Source: Cobetia amphilecti
GTDB lineage: Bacteria; Pseudomonadota; Gammaproteobacteria; Pseudomonadales; Halomonadaceae
Reading direction: 5' to 3' (one strand)
Length of the DNA stretch: 64,000 nucleotides
Assembly: GCF_030010415.1 (NCBI RefSeq)
Contig: NZ_JASCSA010000008.1
Positions 36,008-45,206 of this stretch are shown piece by piece (position 1 is the first letter of the stretch; the number at the start of each line of letters is the position of its first letter). The notes below the pieces were generated by a model. The model ran no database searches and was not told the origin of the DNA. It saw nothing but the letters and a program-made list of their open reading frames with translations. The translations under genes and the position numbers were made by a program.

Positions 36008-37651
36008 ATGAACGTCTATTCCTCCAATATTGCGGTCGACTCTGCCACGACCTCCTCTTCGTCCAACGTCTTTCCTGCCTCTATCTTTTCATCTTCATCA
36101 GTCTCCCCAGCGACTTCTACGCCATCGGCTTCTGTCGCCTCGACCTCTGAAGCCTCGATCTCTGCAGCTCCGACGCCTGACTCAGCTCCTTCGTCGGCGC
36201 ATGATAAAGATCTGCATACACTCGCTGAGGCAGGCTCAGGCTCCGTTGCCATGGGCAAGGTCATTGCCGTACGCGGGGCTGTGGTGGATGTCACCTTCCT
36301 CACATCTGAACTACCGGCGCTCAAGACGGCGTTGTTCATCGAGCGTGCGGACCGGCCCACTCTGATACTTGAAATACACAGTCATCTAAGTGTCGACACG
36401 CTGCGTGCGGTGGCCTTTGACTCCACCGCCGGGCTGGCACGCGGTCAAGCCGTCCACGCCACCGGCAGTCCGGTCAGTGTCCCCGTGGGAGACGCCGTGC
36501 TCGGTCGGTTGCTCAATGTCGTGGGTGACACGCGTGACAATGGCCCAGTCCTGCCTGCTGACACCCCACGACGCCCCATCCATGCCCTGGCCCCTGCCCT
36601 TGATTCACAGATAGGGGCCAGCGAGATGTTCGAGACCGGCATCAAGATCATCGACCTGCTGACGCCGATGGCCCAGGGTGGCAAGGCTGCGATGTTCGGC
36701 GGTGCCGGTGTTGGCAAGACGGTGCTGGTGATGGAGCTGATCCGTGCCATGGTCGAGAAATACCAGGGTATTTCGGTTTTCGCCGGTATCGGCGAGCGCT
36801 CCCGCGAGGGCCATGAGTTGCTCACCGAAATGAAGAGCTCCGGCGTTCTCGAACGCAGCGTGCTGGTCTATGGCCAGATGAACGAGCCGCCCGGCGCCCG
36901 CTGGCGTGCACCATTGACGGCCTTGACCATGGCGGAATACTTCCGCGACCAGCAACACCGCAACGTGCTACTGCTGATGGATAACGTCTTTCGCTTCGTG
37001 CAAGCCGGTGCGGAAGTTTCCAGTCTGCTGGGGCGACTGCCTTCACGCGTCGGCTATCAACCGACGCTGGCCAGTGAAGTCGCAAGTCTGCAGGAGCGTA
37101 TCGCATCGGTCGCAGGCTCGGCCGTGACGGCAATCCAGGCCGTCTACGTACCCGCGGATGACTTCACCGACCCGGCAGTGACGACGATTTCCAGTCATAT
37201 GGACTGCGTCATCATGCTGTCGCGCAACATGGCGGCGGAAGGCTTCTACCCCGCGATTGACCCGCTGGAATCCTCTTCGATGTTGCTGGACCCGCTGGTG
37301 GTAGGTGAAACGCATTACCAGGTCGCCGATGAGGTTCGCCGCACGCTGGCGCGCTTTCGCGAGCTGGCCGACATCATCTCGTTGTTGGGCGTCGAGGAGT
37401 TGGGGGCTGCAGATCGCCTGGTAGTGGTCCGTGCGCGTCGTCTGCAGCGCTTCTTGACCCAGCCATTCATGGTCACCGAAGCCTTCACCGGCTCTCCCGG
37501 CGCCAGCGTGCCCCTGGCTGACACCTTGGCCGGCTGCCGCGCCATCCTGGCAGGTGAGACCGATGACTGGGCCGAGAGCTCTCTGTACATGGTCGGCAGC
37601 CTTGACGCCGCGCAGTGCAAGGAAGCCTCGAGCTCAAGGGGTGGCGCATGA
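36008..37651 (+). CDS. atpD: N-type ATPase subunit beta with N-terminal extension
   Basis: 547 residues. The conserved beta subunit starts near residue 82 (MGKVIAVRGAVVDVTF); Walker A GGAGVGKT is at 231-238, about 80 residues later than in ordinary beta chains. FAGIGERSREGHELL and MDNVFRFVQAGAEVSSLLGR confirm a catalytic beta subunit. The extra ~80 N-terminal residues are Ser/Ala/Thr-rich. ATG 36008 has ggagg upstream while the internal ATG 36251 lacks a good site, so I keep the long form. It is first in the order atpDCQRBEFAG, diagnostic of N-ATPases, which lack a delta gene. Confidence 0.93.
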   Translation: MNVYSSNIAVDSATTSSSSNVFPASIFSSSSVSPATSTPSASVASTSEASISAAPTPDSAPSSAHDKDLHTLAEAGSGSVAMGKVIAVRGAVVDVTFLTSELPALKTALFIERADRPTLILEIHSHLSVDTLRAVAFDSTAGLARGQAVHATGSPVSVPVGDAVLGRLLNVVGDTRDNGPVLPADTPRRPIHALAPALDSQIGASEMFETGIKIIDLLTPMAQGGKAAMFGGAGVGKTVLVMELIRAMVEKYQGISVFAGIGERSREGHELLTEMKSSGVLERSVLVYGQMNEPPGARWRAPLTALTMAEYFRDQQHRNVLLLMDNVFRFVQAGAEVSSLLGRLPSRVGYQPTLASEVASLQERIASVAGSAVTAIQAVYVPADDFTDPAVTTISSHMDCVIMLSRNMAAEGFYPAIDPLESSSMLLDPLVVGETHYQVADEVRRTLARFRELADIISLLGVEELGAADRLVVVRARRLQRFLTQPFMVTEAFTGSPGASVPLADTLAGCRAILAGETDDWAESSLYMVGSLDAAQCKEASSSRGGA

Positions 37652-38049
37652 AGCTCTCCATCGTCACACCGCTGAGCATCATCGTCGAACAAGACATCGA
37701 CAGTCTGCGCGCCGAGGATCCCAGCGGCAGCTTCGGCATCCTCAAGGGCCACTGCGACTTCATGACGGCACTCAGCATCTCGGCCATCAGCTGGCGACTG
37801 GGAGCTGAGCAACACTTCTGTGCGCTACGTGGCGGCGTGCTCACCCTCCGCCAAGGTGACATCACGATCGCAACCCGCGAAGCCGTGACTGGCGATGACC
37901 TGGAGACATTGGATCGCCAGGTACTGACACGCTTTCGTGAAGACCGGGAGCATGAGCGGCACGAGCATGTCGAGGGCCTTCGGCTCCAGCTCAATGCCCT
38001 GCGCCAGATGGTGGCGCGACGTGGCAAAGCCAAGAGAGAGTGGCGATGA
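37648..38049 (+). CDS. atpC: N-type ATPase subunit epsilon
   Basis: 133 residues. The N-terminal beta-barrel (VTPLSIIVEQDIDSLRAEDPSGSFGILKGH) is typical of epsilon, and the C-terminal part is a charged helix. It links gamma to the c-ring and regulates hydrolysis. The ATG overlaps the atpD stop by four bases (ATGA); the in-frame frame upstream is not used. Confidence 0.9.
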   Translation: MKLSIVTPLSIIVEQDIDSLRAEDPSGSFGILKGHCDFMTALSISAISWRLGAEQHFCALRGGVLTLRQGDITIATREAVTGDDLETLDRQVLTRFREDREHERHEHVEGLRLQLNALRQMVARRGKAKREWR

Positions 38050-38375
38050 AAGTGCCACACAAACCTGCACCGAGTGCACGGGCAACAAGAGACGCCACGC
38101 CCCACGGTGACAATGATCCTCTGCTAAATGCCGTTCGCCGCAAGCGAGAACGCCACTCACGCTGGCTACGCGAGGGAGATCTTTCCGTCGGCCGCCGTCT
38201 GGCGCAGATCGGCGTGCTGGGCTGGATCATCATCACGCCTACGCTGGCTGGTCTTTATCTTGGTCGCTGGCTCGATGGCCGACTGGCAACTGACATCTTC
38301 TGGAGTGCTCCCCTGATGATGGCCGGGGTGGCGATCGGCGGCTGGTCCGCCTGGAAATGGATGAACGCACGATGA
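38046..38375 (+). CDS. atpQ: N-ATPase AtpI-like subunit (gene 1)
   Basis: 109 residues. A basic N-terminal half (NAVRRKRERHSRWLREG) is followed by two hydrophobic helices, matching the AtpQ/AtpI-like gene of N-ATPase operons, thought to help c-ring assembly or ion entry. The start overlaps the atpC stop. Confidence 0.85.
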   Translation: MKVPHKPAPSARATRDATPHGDNDPLLNAVRRKRERHSRWLREGDLSVGRRLAQIGVLGWIIITPTLAGLYLGRWLDGRLATDIFWSAPLMMAGVAIGGWSAWKWMNAR

Positions 38376-38818
38376 TCGACATGACGGACATGCCCCAGGT
38401 GCTGGTGCTGCGAGAACTGCTGGCGCACTGGCTGAGTGAGATACCCGCCAGCGTGCTGTATCCGGCATGTCTGATCGGTGGCCTGTTGCTGGGACATGGC
38501 TATTTTCATGCGCTGAAACGGACGGCAGAGCTGATCGTCCGCCAGACAAACCCGATGCTCGGCGTGCTGCTGACCCTGGGACGACTGACCTTGATGACAC
38601 TGGGTCTGCTGCTGGCCGTGCAGGCGGGAGCTACCGCCTTGCTGGTCACTCTGATCGGCATCCTCATCGCCAAGGCAGGGCACATGCGCAAGCCACCGCC
38701 TGTCAGTTTGCGGCCAGACAGCTTACGACAAGGCAGCTTGAGGCCAGACAAGCTCCGATCTGACGAGCTCAAATCAGGCACGCTCCCACCAGGAAAGCCA
38801 CGGGAGACTCAGTCATGA
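38372..38818 (+). CDS. atpR: N-ATPase-specific subunit AtpR
   Basis: 148 residues. Three membrane segments (about residues 28-45, 55-75 and 78-100) match AtpR, found only in N-ATPase operons; it is proposed to contact the c-ring or help its assembly. The C-terminal tail (residues 112-141) is six tandem five-residue repeats of the form xLRPD, an unusual feature. The start overlaps the atpQ stop (ATGA). Confidence 0.85.
   Translation: MIDMTDMPQVLVLRELLAHWLSEIPASVLYPACLIGGLLLGHGYFHALKRTAELIVRQTNPMLGVLLTLGRLTLMTLGLLLAVQAGATALLVTLIGILIAKAGHMRKPPPVSLRPDSLRQGSLRPDKLRSDELKSGTLPPGKPRETQS
38705..38794 (+). repeat. Six tandem 15-bp units at the 3' end of atpR
   Basis: Codons spell SLRPD, SLRQG, SLRPD, KLRSD, ELKSG and TLPPG in succession. 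The DNA copies are degenerate but in phase. Confidence 0.8.
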
Positions 38819-39489
38819 ACTCTCCTCTGGAATCACAGCCCCTGTTTTACCTCGGCCCCCTGCCGATCACCCAGGCCATCGTGACCAGCTGGGCCATCAT
38901 GGCCATTCTGGTGATCGGAAGCTATCTGCTGACGCGCCATCTGACGCGATTGCCCGACAAACGCCAGGCAGCGCTTGAGCTGATGGTCTCGGTGCTCGAC
39001 CTCCAGATTCGTGAGACTAGCGGTGCGTCACCGGCCCCCTACCGCAGCTTCATCGGCAGCCTGTTCCTGTTCATTCTCGTCGCCAACGGATCTTCGCTGC
39101 TGCCAGGGGTCGAGCCCCCTACTGCCCAGATGGAGACCGATGTGGCGCTGGCACTACTGGTCTTCGTGTCAGTGGTCTGGTTCGGGATACGCAGCAATGG
39201 TGTGCGTGGCTACCTGCGCTCGTTTGCGGCACCCAATGCCGTGATGATTCCACTAAACATGATGGAGAGTGTGACCCGCACCTTCTCGATGTTCGTGCGC
39301 CTGTTCGGCAACGTGATGAGTGGCGTGTTCATCATCGGCATCGTCGCTTCACTGGCGGGGCTGCTGGTACCTATCCCCTTGATGGCGCTGGACTTGCTCA
39401 CCGGTCTGGTACAGGCCTATATCTTCGCGATTCTGGCGCTGGTGTTCATCACCTCGACCATCGAGGAAGGACAGGCAAGGAATCATTGA
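38815..39489 (+). CDS. atpB: N-type ATPase subunit a
   Basis: 224 residues with five to six helices. The essential stator Arg lies in FVRLFGNVMSG (helix 4), and YIFAILALVFITSTIEEG is the C-terminal helix. It forms the ion half-channels beside the c-ring. It overlaps atpR by four bases. A 152-bp gap to atpE follows, the largest inside the ATPase part. Confidence 0.93.
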   Translation: MNSPLESQPLFYLGPLPITQAIVTSWAIMAILVIGSYLLTRHLTRLPDKRQAALELMVSVLDLQIRETSGASPAPYRSFIGSLFLFILVANGSSLLPGVEPPTAQMETDVALALLVFVSVVWFGIRSNGVRGYLRSFAAPNAVMIPLNMMESVTRTFSMFVRLFGNVMSGVFIIGIVASLAGLLVPIPLMALDLLTGLVQAYIFAILALVFITSTIEEGQARNH

Positions 39490-39641
39490 CACTCGTGGCA
39501 GGGAATCGTGTTGGGGGGCTTCTCCAAGACCTGTCTCAAGTGATGGCGGGAAGGCCTGTCAGAACAATCCCCGTACGATCCGCCACACCGCTGTTGACCA
39601 GTACATATATTGACCACTGCTTAAAGAGACAAGGAGTCGAA

Positions 39642-39887
39642 ATGGACCTGATAGCTTTCGCCAGCATCATCGGGGCAGCGTTTGCCGTGGCCTTCGGTGC
39701 CATTGGCCCTGCCCTCGCCGAGGGACGCGCCGTCGCCGCGGCAATGGATGCCATCGCTCGCCAGCCCGAGGCTGCCAACACCATCTCGCGCACGTTGTTC
39801 GTCGGTCTGGCCATGATCGAGACGACCGCCATCTACTGTCTGGTCATCTCGTTGCTGCTGCTGTTCGCCAACCCCTTGCTGGGATGA
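39642..39887 (+). CDS. atpE: N-type ATPase subunit c
   Basis: 81 residues, two transmembrane helices. E27 in helix 1 (GPALAEGRAV) and E60-T61 with Y65 in helix 2 (MIETTAIYCLV) correspond to the Na+-ligand positions Q32, E65, S66 and Y70 of the Ilyobacter tartaricus ring, here with a Glu in helix 1 as well. This points to Na+ coupling, typical for N-ATPases. ATG 39642 follows aaggag at six bases; longer in-frame starts are unlikely. The preceding gap may act as a translation leader, as c is needed in many copies. Confidence 0.94.
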   Translation: MDLIAFASIIGAAFAVAFGAIGPALAEGRAVAAAMDAIARQPEAANTISRTLFVGLAMIETTAIYCLVISLLLLFANPLLG

Positions 39888-39891
39888 CGCC

Positions 39892-40629
39892 ATGACCATC
39901 GACTGGTGGGGTATCGGTCTGCAGGCACTCAATGTCCTGATTCTGACCTGGCTGTTGTCACGAGTGTTGTGGCGACCGATCGTCAATGCCATTGAGCAGC
40001 GTCGCGCCGCCATCCAAGCCGAGCTGGAGACTGCCAGTGCGACACAGACCAGAGCAGAGGCTCTCCTGGCCGAGGTCGAGCAGACGCGGGCACAGCTCAT
40101 GGCGGAGTGCGGCTCCATACGCGAGGCTCGCCTGAGTGAAGCCGCCGCCAGCGCCGATGCGCTCCTCAGCAGTGCTCACCAGCAGGTAGAACGCTTGCAG
40201 CAGCAAGCGCAGTCCCAGATCACGCAGCAACGCCATCAGGCACGTCAGCAAGATGTGCGAGACGCCACTACATTGGCGGTGGATATCGCGACGCGTCTAC
40301 TCAAGCAGCTCAACGGCCAGAGTCTTGATGAGGCATTTCGCACACGACTGCTGGACTCCCTGGCATCGATGTCAGCGACGCAACGCGAGGCGTTGGTCAC
40401 CACGCAGGAACCTATCCACGTGGTCTCCGTCGCGACACTGCCCCTCCATGAGCAGCACGCATTGAGAGACGCCATTGCCGACACGTTGGGCCAACAGGCA
40501 AGGATAGCCTTCGAGTGCGACCCTGAGATGATCGCGGGGCTGGAATTGCGTTCCGCGCATTTCGTGCTGCACAACAGCTGGCGTGCCGACCTCAGAAGCG
40601 TCGACAGGGAGATGCAGGATGTCATCTGA
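39892..40629 (+). CDS. atpF: N-type ATPase subunit b (long form)
   Basis: 245 residues. One N-terminal membrane helix (ALNVLILTWLLSRVLWRPIV) is followed by a long Gln/Ala-rich coiled coil and a C-terminal extension that probably replaces subunit delta, which the operon lacks. It starts four bases after atpE and overlaps atpA by 11 bases. Confidence 0.9.
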   Translation: MTIDWWGIGLQALNVLILTWLLSRVLWRPIVNAIEQRRAAIQAELETASATQTRAEALLAEVEQTRAQLMAECGSIREARLSEAAASADALLSSAHQQVERLQQQAQSQITQQRHQARQQDVRDATTLAVDIATRLLKQLNGQSLDEAFRTRLLDSLASMSATQREALVTTQEPIHVVSVATLPLHEQHALRDAIADTLGQQARIAFECDPEMIAGLELRSAHFVLHNSWRADLRSVDREMQDVI

Positions 40630-42154
40630 TCAGACACCGAGCTGGCTGCTGGCGGCAAAAGAGGCACTGGAAGATGCCCCTCTGGGAGTCCACGCCGAGC
40701 AACATGGACGCGTCGAGGAGATCGCCGACGGTGTCGCCACCATCTCCGGTTTGCCCGATGTCGGCCTGGAGGAAGTCCTGCACTTTGCACGTGGCCAGCT
40801 GGGGTTCGTGCAGGTACTCGATGAGGACCGCATCGGCTGCGTACTGCTTGACACCTTCGATGCCGGCAATGCCGTCGAAGCTGGCGATGCCGTCCATGCC
40901 AGCGGAGACGTCGTGCAGGTACCGGTGGGGGAGGTATTGCTGGGCCGCGTGGTGGACCCGCTTGGCCGCCCGCTGGATGACCTTGGGCCCCTCGAGAGTG
41001 AACTGCACTGGCCCATCGAACGACCGGCCCCCTCGATCATCGAACGTGAACTGGTCACCGAACCCGTGCAGACCGGCATTCTGGCCATCGATACCTTGTT
41101 CGCACTGGGGCGCGGTCAGCGCGAATTAATCGTTGGCGATCATGCCACCGGCAAGACGACGCTGGCCATCGACACCCTGATTGCCCAGCGCGACAACGAC
41201 ATGGTGTGTGTGTACGTCGCGGTAGGCCAGAAGACCTCCAGCGTGAGGCGTGTGATCGATGCACTCTCCGCTCACGGCAACTTCTCGCGCTGTATCGTGA
41301 TGGTGGCCGGCTCGGCCACGGCGCCCGGTCTGCAATGGATCGCGCCCTACGCGGGGATGACCATGGCGGAGTACTTCCGCGACAACGGACAACATGCCGT
41401 GATCGTGATCGACGACCTCTCCAAACACGCCGCGACCCATCGCGAGATTGCACTGCTGACGCGCCAGTCGCCAGGTCGCGAGGCCTATCCCGGCGATGTC
41501 TTCTATCTGCATGCACGCCTGTTGGAGCGTGCCGCCAGACTCTCGTCCGAATGTGGCGGTGGCTCCCTGACCGCCCTGCCCATCGCCGAGACGGACTCGG
41601 GCAATCTCTCGGCCTATATCCCCACCAATCTGATCTCGATCACTGACGGCCAGGTGGTGATGGACGCCGCACTCTTCCATCAAGGCCAGAAACCGGCAGT
41701 TGATGTCGGTCTGAGCGTCAGCCGAGTCGGCGGCAAGACGCAAGCTGTCGCGCTGCGCAAGGCCGCGGGCACCCTGCGTCTGGATTATGCCCAGTTTCTC
41801 GAACTGGAGGTCTTCACGCGGTTCGGCGGCATGCCGGATGGCCGGGTCCGCGACCAACTCAAGCGTGGTGAGCGTATTCGCGCCCTCCTGCATCAACCAC
41901 AACATATGCCGTTGCGCCTGGTGGATGAGGTCGCATTGCTGCTGGCACTGCATGCCGGACACTTCGATGACCTGCCGGTCGGCTTCCTTCCCGCCCTCGT
42001 TCGCGAACTGCCGGCCGCACTGGACCGCGATGCAGCGTCGGGAGTCGCCGAGTTGAGCGCTGACACACATGCACCTTGCAGCGACGCGACGCATGATCGT
42101 CTGCTGACAGCGGTGACAAGTCTGATGGGCAGAATCAGTGAGGCCGAAAAATGA
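40619..42154 (+). CDS. atpA: N-type ATPase subunit alpha
   Basis: 511 residues, usual length. Walker A GDHATGKTT is at 173-181, with VAVGQKTSSVRRVIDAL and TDSGNLSAYIPTNLISITDGQ later. Alpha subunits bind non-catalytic nucleotide in the alpha3-beta3 head. The ATG at 40619 is supported by ggag; the in-frame region upstream belongs to atpF in another frame. Confidence 0.94.
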   Translation: MSSDQTPSWLLAAKEALEDAPLGVHAEQHGRVEEIADGVATISGLPDVGLEEVLHFARGQLGFVQVLDEDRIGCVLLDTFDAGNAVEAGDAVHASGDVVQVPVGEVLLGRVVDPLGRPLDDLGPLESELHWPIERPAPSIIERELVTEPVQTGILAIDTLFALGRGQRELIVGDHATGKTTLAIDTLIAQRDNDMVCVYVAVGQKTSSVRRVIDALSAHGNFSRCIVMVAGSATAPGLQWIAPYAGMTMAEYFRDNGQHAVIVIDDLSKHAATHREIALLTRQSPGREAYPGDVFYLHARLLERAARLSSECGGGSLTALPIAETDSGNLSAYIPTNLISITDGQVVMDAALFHQGQKPAVDVGLSVSRVGGKTQAVALRKAAGTLRLDYAQFLELEVFTRFGGMPDGRVRDQLKRGERIRALLHQPQHMPLRLVDEVALLLALHAGHFDDLPVGFLPALVRELPAALDRDAASGVAELSADTHAPCSDATHDRLLTAVTSLMGRISEAEK

Positions 42155-43062
42155 GCGAACGCATGGCCGAGATCAGCGCCCATATCGACAGCGTTCGCCA
42201 ATTGGGCTCCGTGGTGAACGCGATCAAGGGGATTGCCGCTGCACGTGCTCGCAACGCCCGCGCCGAGGTGCAGGCAGTGGATCGCTACAGCGCGGTGATA
42301 GTCGAAGCAGTGGTGTCAGCATTCGGTCACGATATTGCCACCTGCACTCACGACACTCGTGAGCAGGAGCCTGCCAGTGATGATGCAAGCACCGGGTGGT
42401 TGCTGTTTCTGGCCGAACAGGGTTTTGCCGGCGCCTTCAGTGAGCGACTCCTGGACAGCCTCGGCACTGCGCTCGGTTCCGCCCCTCTCATGGTGGTGGG
42501 AACACGCGGACTCTCGATACTGGCCGCACGCGAGATCACGCCATTGTGGTCGGCGCCCATGCCATCCCACTCGCCCGGCATCCCGGCACTGGCCGACACC
42601 CTGACGACAGTCATCCATGATCAACTAAGCAAAGGGCATTTTGAGCGCCTGGAGCTGGTGTATACCCGCTGGGAAGGGGGGGCACCACAGCGGGTACATC
42701 GCCGCCTGCTGCCACTGGAGCTTGAGAGCTTCGCGCCAGGGAGTCCCCAGGACGCGCGCATATCAACGCCTCACACCGCTGCCAGACCACGGGAGCGTCC
42801 TCTGCTGCAATTGCCCCCTGCGCAGCTGCTTGAGCAACTTTATCAGGATGTGGTGCATGCCCAACTCTGCCAGGCGGCACTGCACGCCTTCGCCGCCGAG
42901 AACGAGGCGCGCATGCAAGCCATGGCCTCCGCCGCCAGCCAAATAGAGCGAGAACTTGCCGACTACAAGACCACACTGCAGCAGGTACGCCAAGAAACGA
43001 TTACCGCTGAAATCATCGAGCTGGGCACGGGCGCCAGCAGCACTGAACGCAAGACCCGCTAA
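42151..43062 (+). CDS. atpG: N-type ATPase subunit gamma
   Basis: 303 residues. The N-terminal helix (MAEISAHIDSVRQLGSVVNAIKGIAAARAR) and the C-terminal helix that form the rotor coiled coil are visible. The middle part is diverged, as usual for N-ATPase gamma chains. It overlaps atpA by four bases and ends the ATPase part of the cluster; a 146-bp gap separates it from phaC. Confidence 0.9.
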   Translation: MSERMAEISAHIDSVRQLGSVVNAIKGIAAARARNARAEVQAVDRYSAVIVEAVVSAFGHDIATCTHDTREQEPASDDASTGWLLFLAEQGFAGAFSERLLDSLGTALGSAPLMVVGTRGLSILAAREITPLWSAPMPSHSPGIPALADTLTTVIHDQLSKGHFERLELVYTRWEGGAPQRVHRRLLPLELESFAPGSPQDARISTPHTAARPRERPLLQLPPAQLLEQLYQDVVHAQLCQAALHAFAAENEARMQAMASAASQIERELADYKTTLQQVRQETITAEIIELGTGASSTERKTR

Positions 43063-43208
43063 TGCCAACACCAGACAGGATCACTGACGAAGATCAGGCT
43101 GCCATCGCCAGTACGCAGGCATGATCGGATCAGACCGCACACCGTCTCGCACGAAGTGTGCCCAAATCAAGATGCCCCCAGTCAAGGTGCGTCTCAACAG
43201 GAGGTGCC

Positions 43209-45173
43209 ATGCAGTCGCCAGCCCAGCCCGGTGCATCGAGCTATCATCTGTCTCAGCGCGAGGGTGGCGCAGAAGCCACTTGCACGACACAGACCAGCAC
43301 CGTGTCACACGCGATCGAGGGTGACGATGAGACAACGCTTGCACCATCGCTTTACGACACAATCGACCGCATCGTGCATGCAGGAGTCGCCAGGTCCACC
43401 CTGGGCCTTTCCCCCTCGGTGCTTACAGAGGCCTGGATGGACTGGGCCGTACACATGGCGATCTCTCCCGGCAAGCAGATGCAGTTGCTGGAATCTGCCC
43501 TGTGGGGGAGCTGGGCCGTCTATCAGGAAGCGCTCGGGATAAAGGAACAGGCTGTCGACCAACCGGACGGCAAGGATCAAGGCGGCAAGTCTCAAGAAAG
43601 CGAGGCTCAGGAAAGCGGGGCAAAAGGTAGAGCACAGGCAGGCCCACATATTGCCGATCGGCGCTTCCGTGATGCCGCCTGGCAGCAGCTCCCCTTCTCA
43701 CTGTGGGCGAACGCCCATGCCCAGAACTGGCAATGGTGGCAACAGGCGGTGACCGGTGTACACGGCATGTCGCCGGCGCACGAGAACCTGCTGGCCTTCG
43801 TGTCAGGGCTGATGGTGGATACTCTGTCACCCTCGAATTATGCGCAGACCAACCCTGAAGTGATGACGACCACCCTCAGTGAGGGTGGCAAAAACCTGAT
43901 GCGAGGTGCTCAGCATCTGATGGAGGACCTGGAACGGCGCGGACGGGCAGCGAGTGCAACACCGGCCTCCACTTCAGCTTTGCATGACGCTGCCTCATCG
44001 GCACAGCAACCACCTGTCGAGGTTGGCCAGACACTGGCGATCACGCCTGGCAAGGTGGTGATGCGCAACCGCCTGATCGAGTTGATCCAGTACTCGCCTG
44101 CCACGGAAACGGTCCAGGCGGAGCCGGTATTGATCGTGCCCGCCTGGATCATGAAGTACTACATTCTCGACCTCTCGCCCCACAATTCGCTGGTGCGCTT
44201 CCTGGTGAACCAGGGCTACAGCGTCTTCATGGTCTCGTGGACCAACCCCGATGCAACGCTTCGCGACATGGGCCTGGAGGACTATCGCCATCTGGGCGTG
44301 CTCGAGGCCATCGATGCCATCCAGGCAGTCACAGCCGCCAAACACCTGCATGCCGTCGGCTATTGTCTCGGCGGCACCCTGCTCTCCATTGCCGCCGCAG
44401 CGATGGGTCGCGATGGCGATGAACGCCTTGCCAGCGTCAGCCTGTTCGCCGCGCAGACGGATTTCACCGAAGCCGGTGAACTGCGTCTGTTCATCAGCGA
44501 TTCCCAGGTCACGCTGATCGAGGACATGATGGCCGACAAGGGCTATCTCTCCTCCGAGCAGATGGCTGGCACCTTTGCCTTGCTGCGCGCCAGAGACCTC
44601 ATCTGGGCACCCGTCGTCGACCACTACCTGCTCGGCAAGCCCAGCCACTCCTTTGATCTCATGACCTGGAATGCTGATGCCACGCGCATGCCAGCCACAA
44701 TGCATGCCGAGTATCTGCGACGCCTCTATCTGAACAACGACCTGGCCGAAGGCCACTATCGAGTCGCTGGCAAGGCCGTCAGCGTTTCCGATATCCGCGC
44801 GCCCATCTTTGCGGTGGGGACCGAGGATGATCACGTCGCCCCTTGGGAATCGGTCTACAAATTGCATCTGTTCGCGGATAGCGAAATGACCTTCGTGCTG
44901 GCCAATGGTGGCCATAACGCCGGCATCATCTCGGAACCCGGCCACTCTCGACGCCATTATCGCATCGCCACGACAGGGGCTACTGACGCCTATCGCGCAC
45001 CAAACGAATGGCTTTCCGATACCACCGAGCAGGACGGTTCATGGTGGCCGGCCTTTGCCAACTGGCTCGAGGCGCACTCAAGTCAGCGCGTTGCGCCTCC
45101 GCCGATGGGCATGGAGCACGGGCGTTATCGCGTGCTCTGTGATGCACCCGGCACCTACGTGAAGCAAACCTGA
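43209..45173 (+). CDS. phaC: Polyhydroxyalkanoate synthase (PhaC-like)
   Basis: 654 residues. The alpha/beta-hydrolase core starts near residue 280 (QYSPATETVQAEPVLIVPAW). The catalytic Cys386 lies in GYCLGG, the synthase form of the lipase box; the Asp is in VGTEDDHVAPWESVYKLH and the His in GGHNAGIISEPG. The enzyme polymerises 3-hydroxyacyl-CoA into storage polyester on cytoplasmic granules. The N-terminal ~100 residues are long and poorly conserved. ATG 43209 has a full aggagg site. It is downstream of the N-ATPase genes and is followed by three acyl/acetyl genes. Confidence 0.9.
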   Translation: MQSPAQPGASSYHLSQREGGAEATCTTQTSTVSHAIEGDDETTLAPSLYDTIDRIVHAGVARSTLGLSPSVLTEAWMDWAVHMAISPGKQMQLLESALWGSWAVYQEALGIKEQAVDQPDGKDQGGKSQESEAQESGAKGRAQAGPHIADRRFRDAAWQQLPFSLWANAHAQNWQWWQQAVTGVHGMSPAHENLLAFVSGLMVDTLSPSNYAQTNPEVMTTTLSEGGKNLMRGAQHLMEDLERRGRAASATPASTSALHDAASSAQQPPVEVGQTLAITPGKVVMRNRLIELIQYSPATETVQAEPVLIVPAWIMKYYILDLSPHNSLVRFLVNQGYSVFMVSWTNPDATLRDMGLEDYRHLGVLEAIDAIQAVTAAKHLHAVGYCLGGTLLSIAAAAMGRDGDERLASVSLFAAQTDFTEAGELRLFISDSQVTLIEDMMADKGYLSSEQMAGTFALLRARDLIWAPVVDHYLLGKPSHSFDLMTWNADATRMPATMHAEYLRRLYLNNDLAEGHYRVAGKAVSVSDIRAPIFAVGTEDDHVAPWESVYKLHLFADSEMTFVLANGGHNAGIISEPGHSRRHYRIATTGATDAYRAPNEWLSDTTEQDGSWWPAFANWLEAHSSQRVAPPPMGMEHGRYRVLCDAPGTYVKQT

Positions 45174-45206
45174 GCCACCCGACACATCCGATCAACGAGG
45201 CCAATC

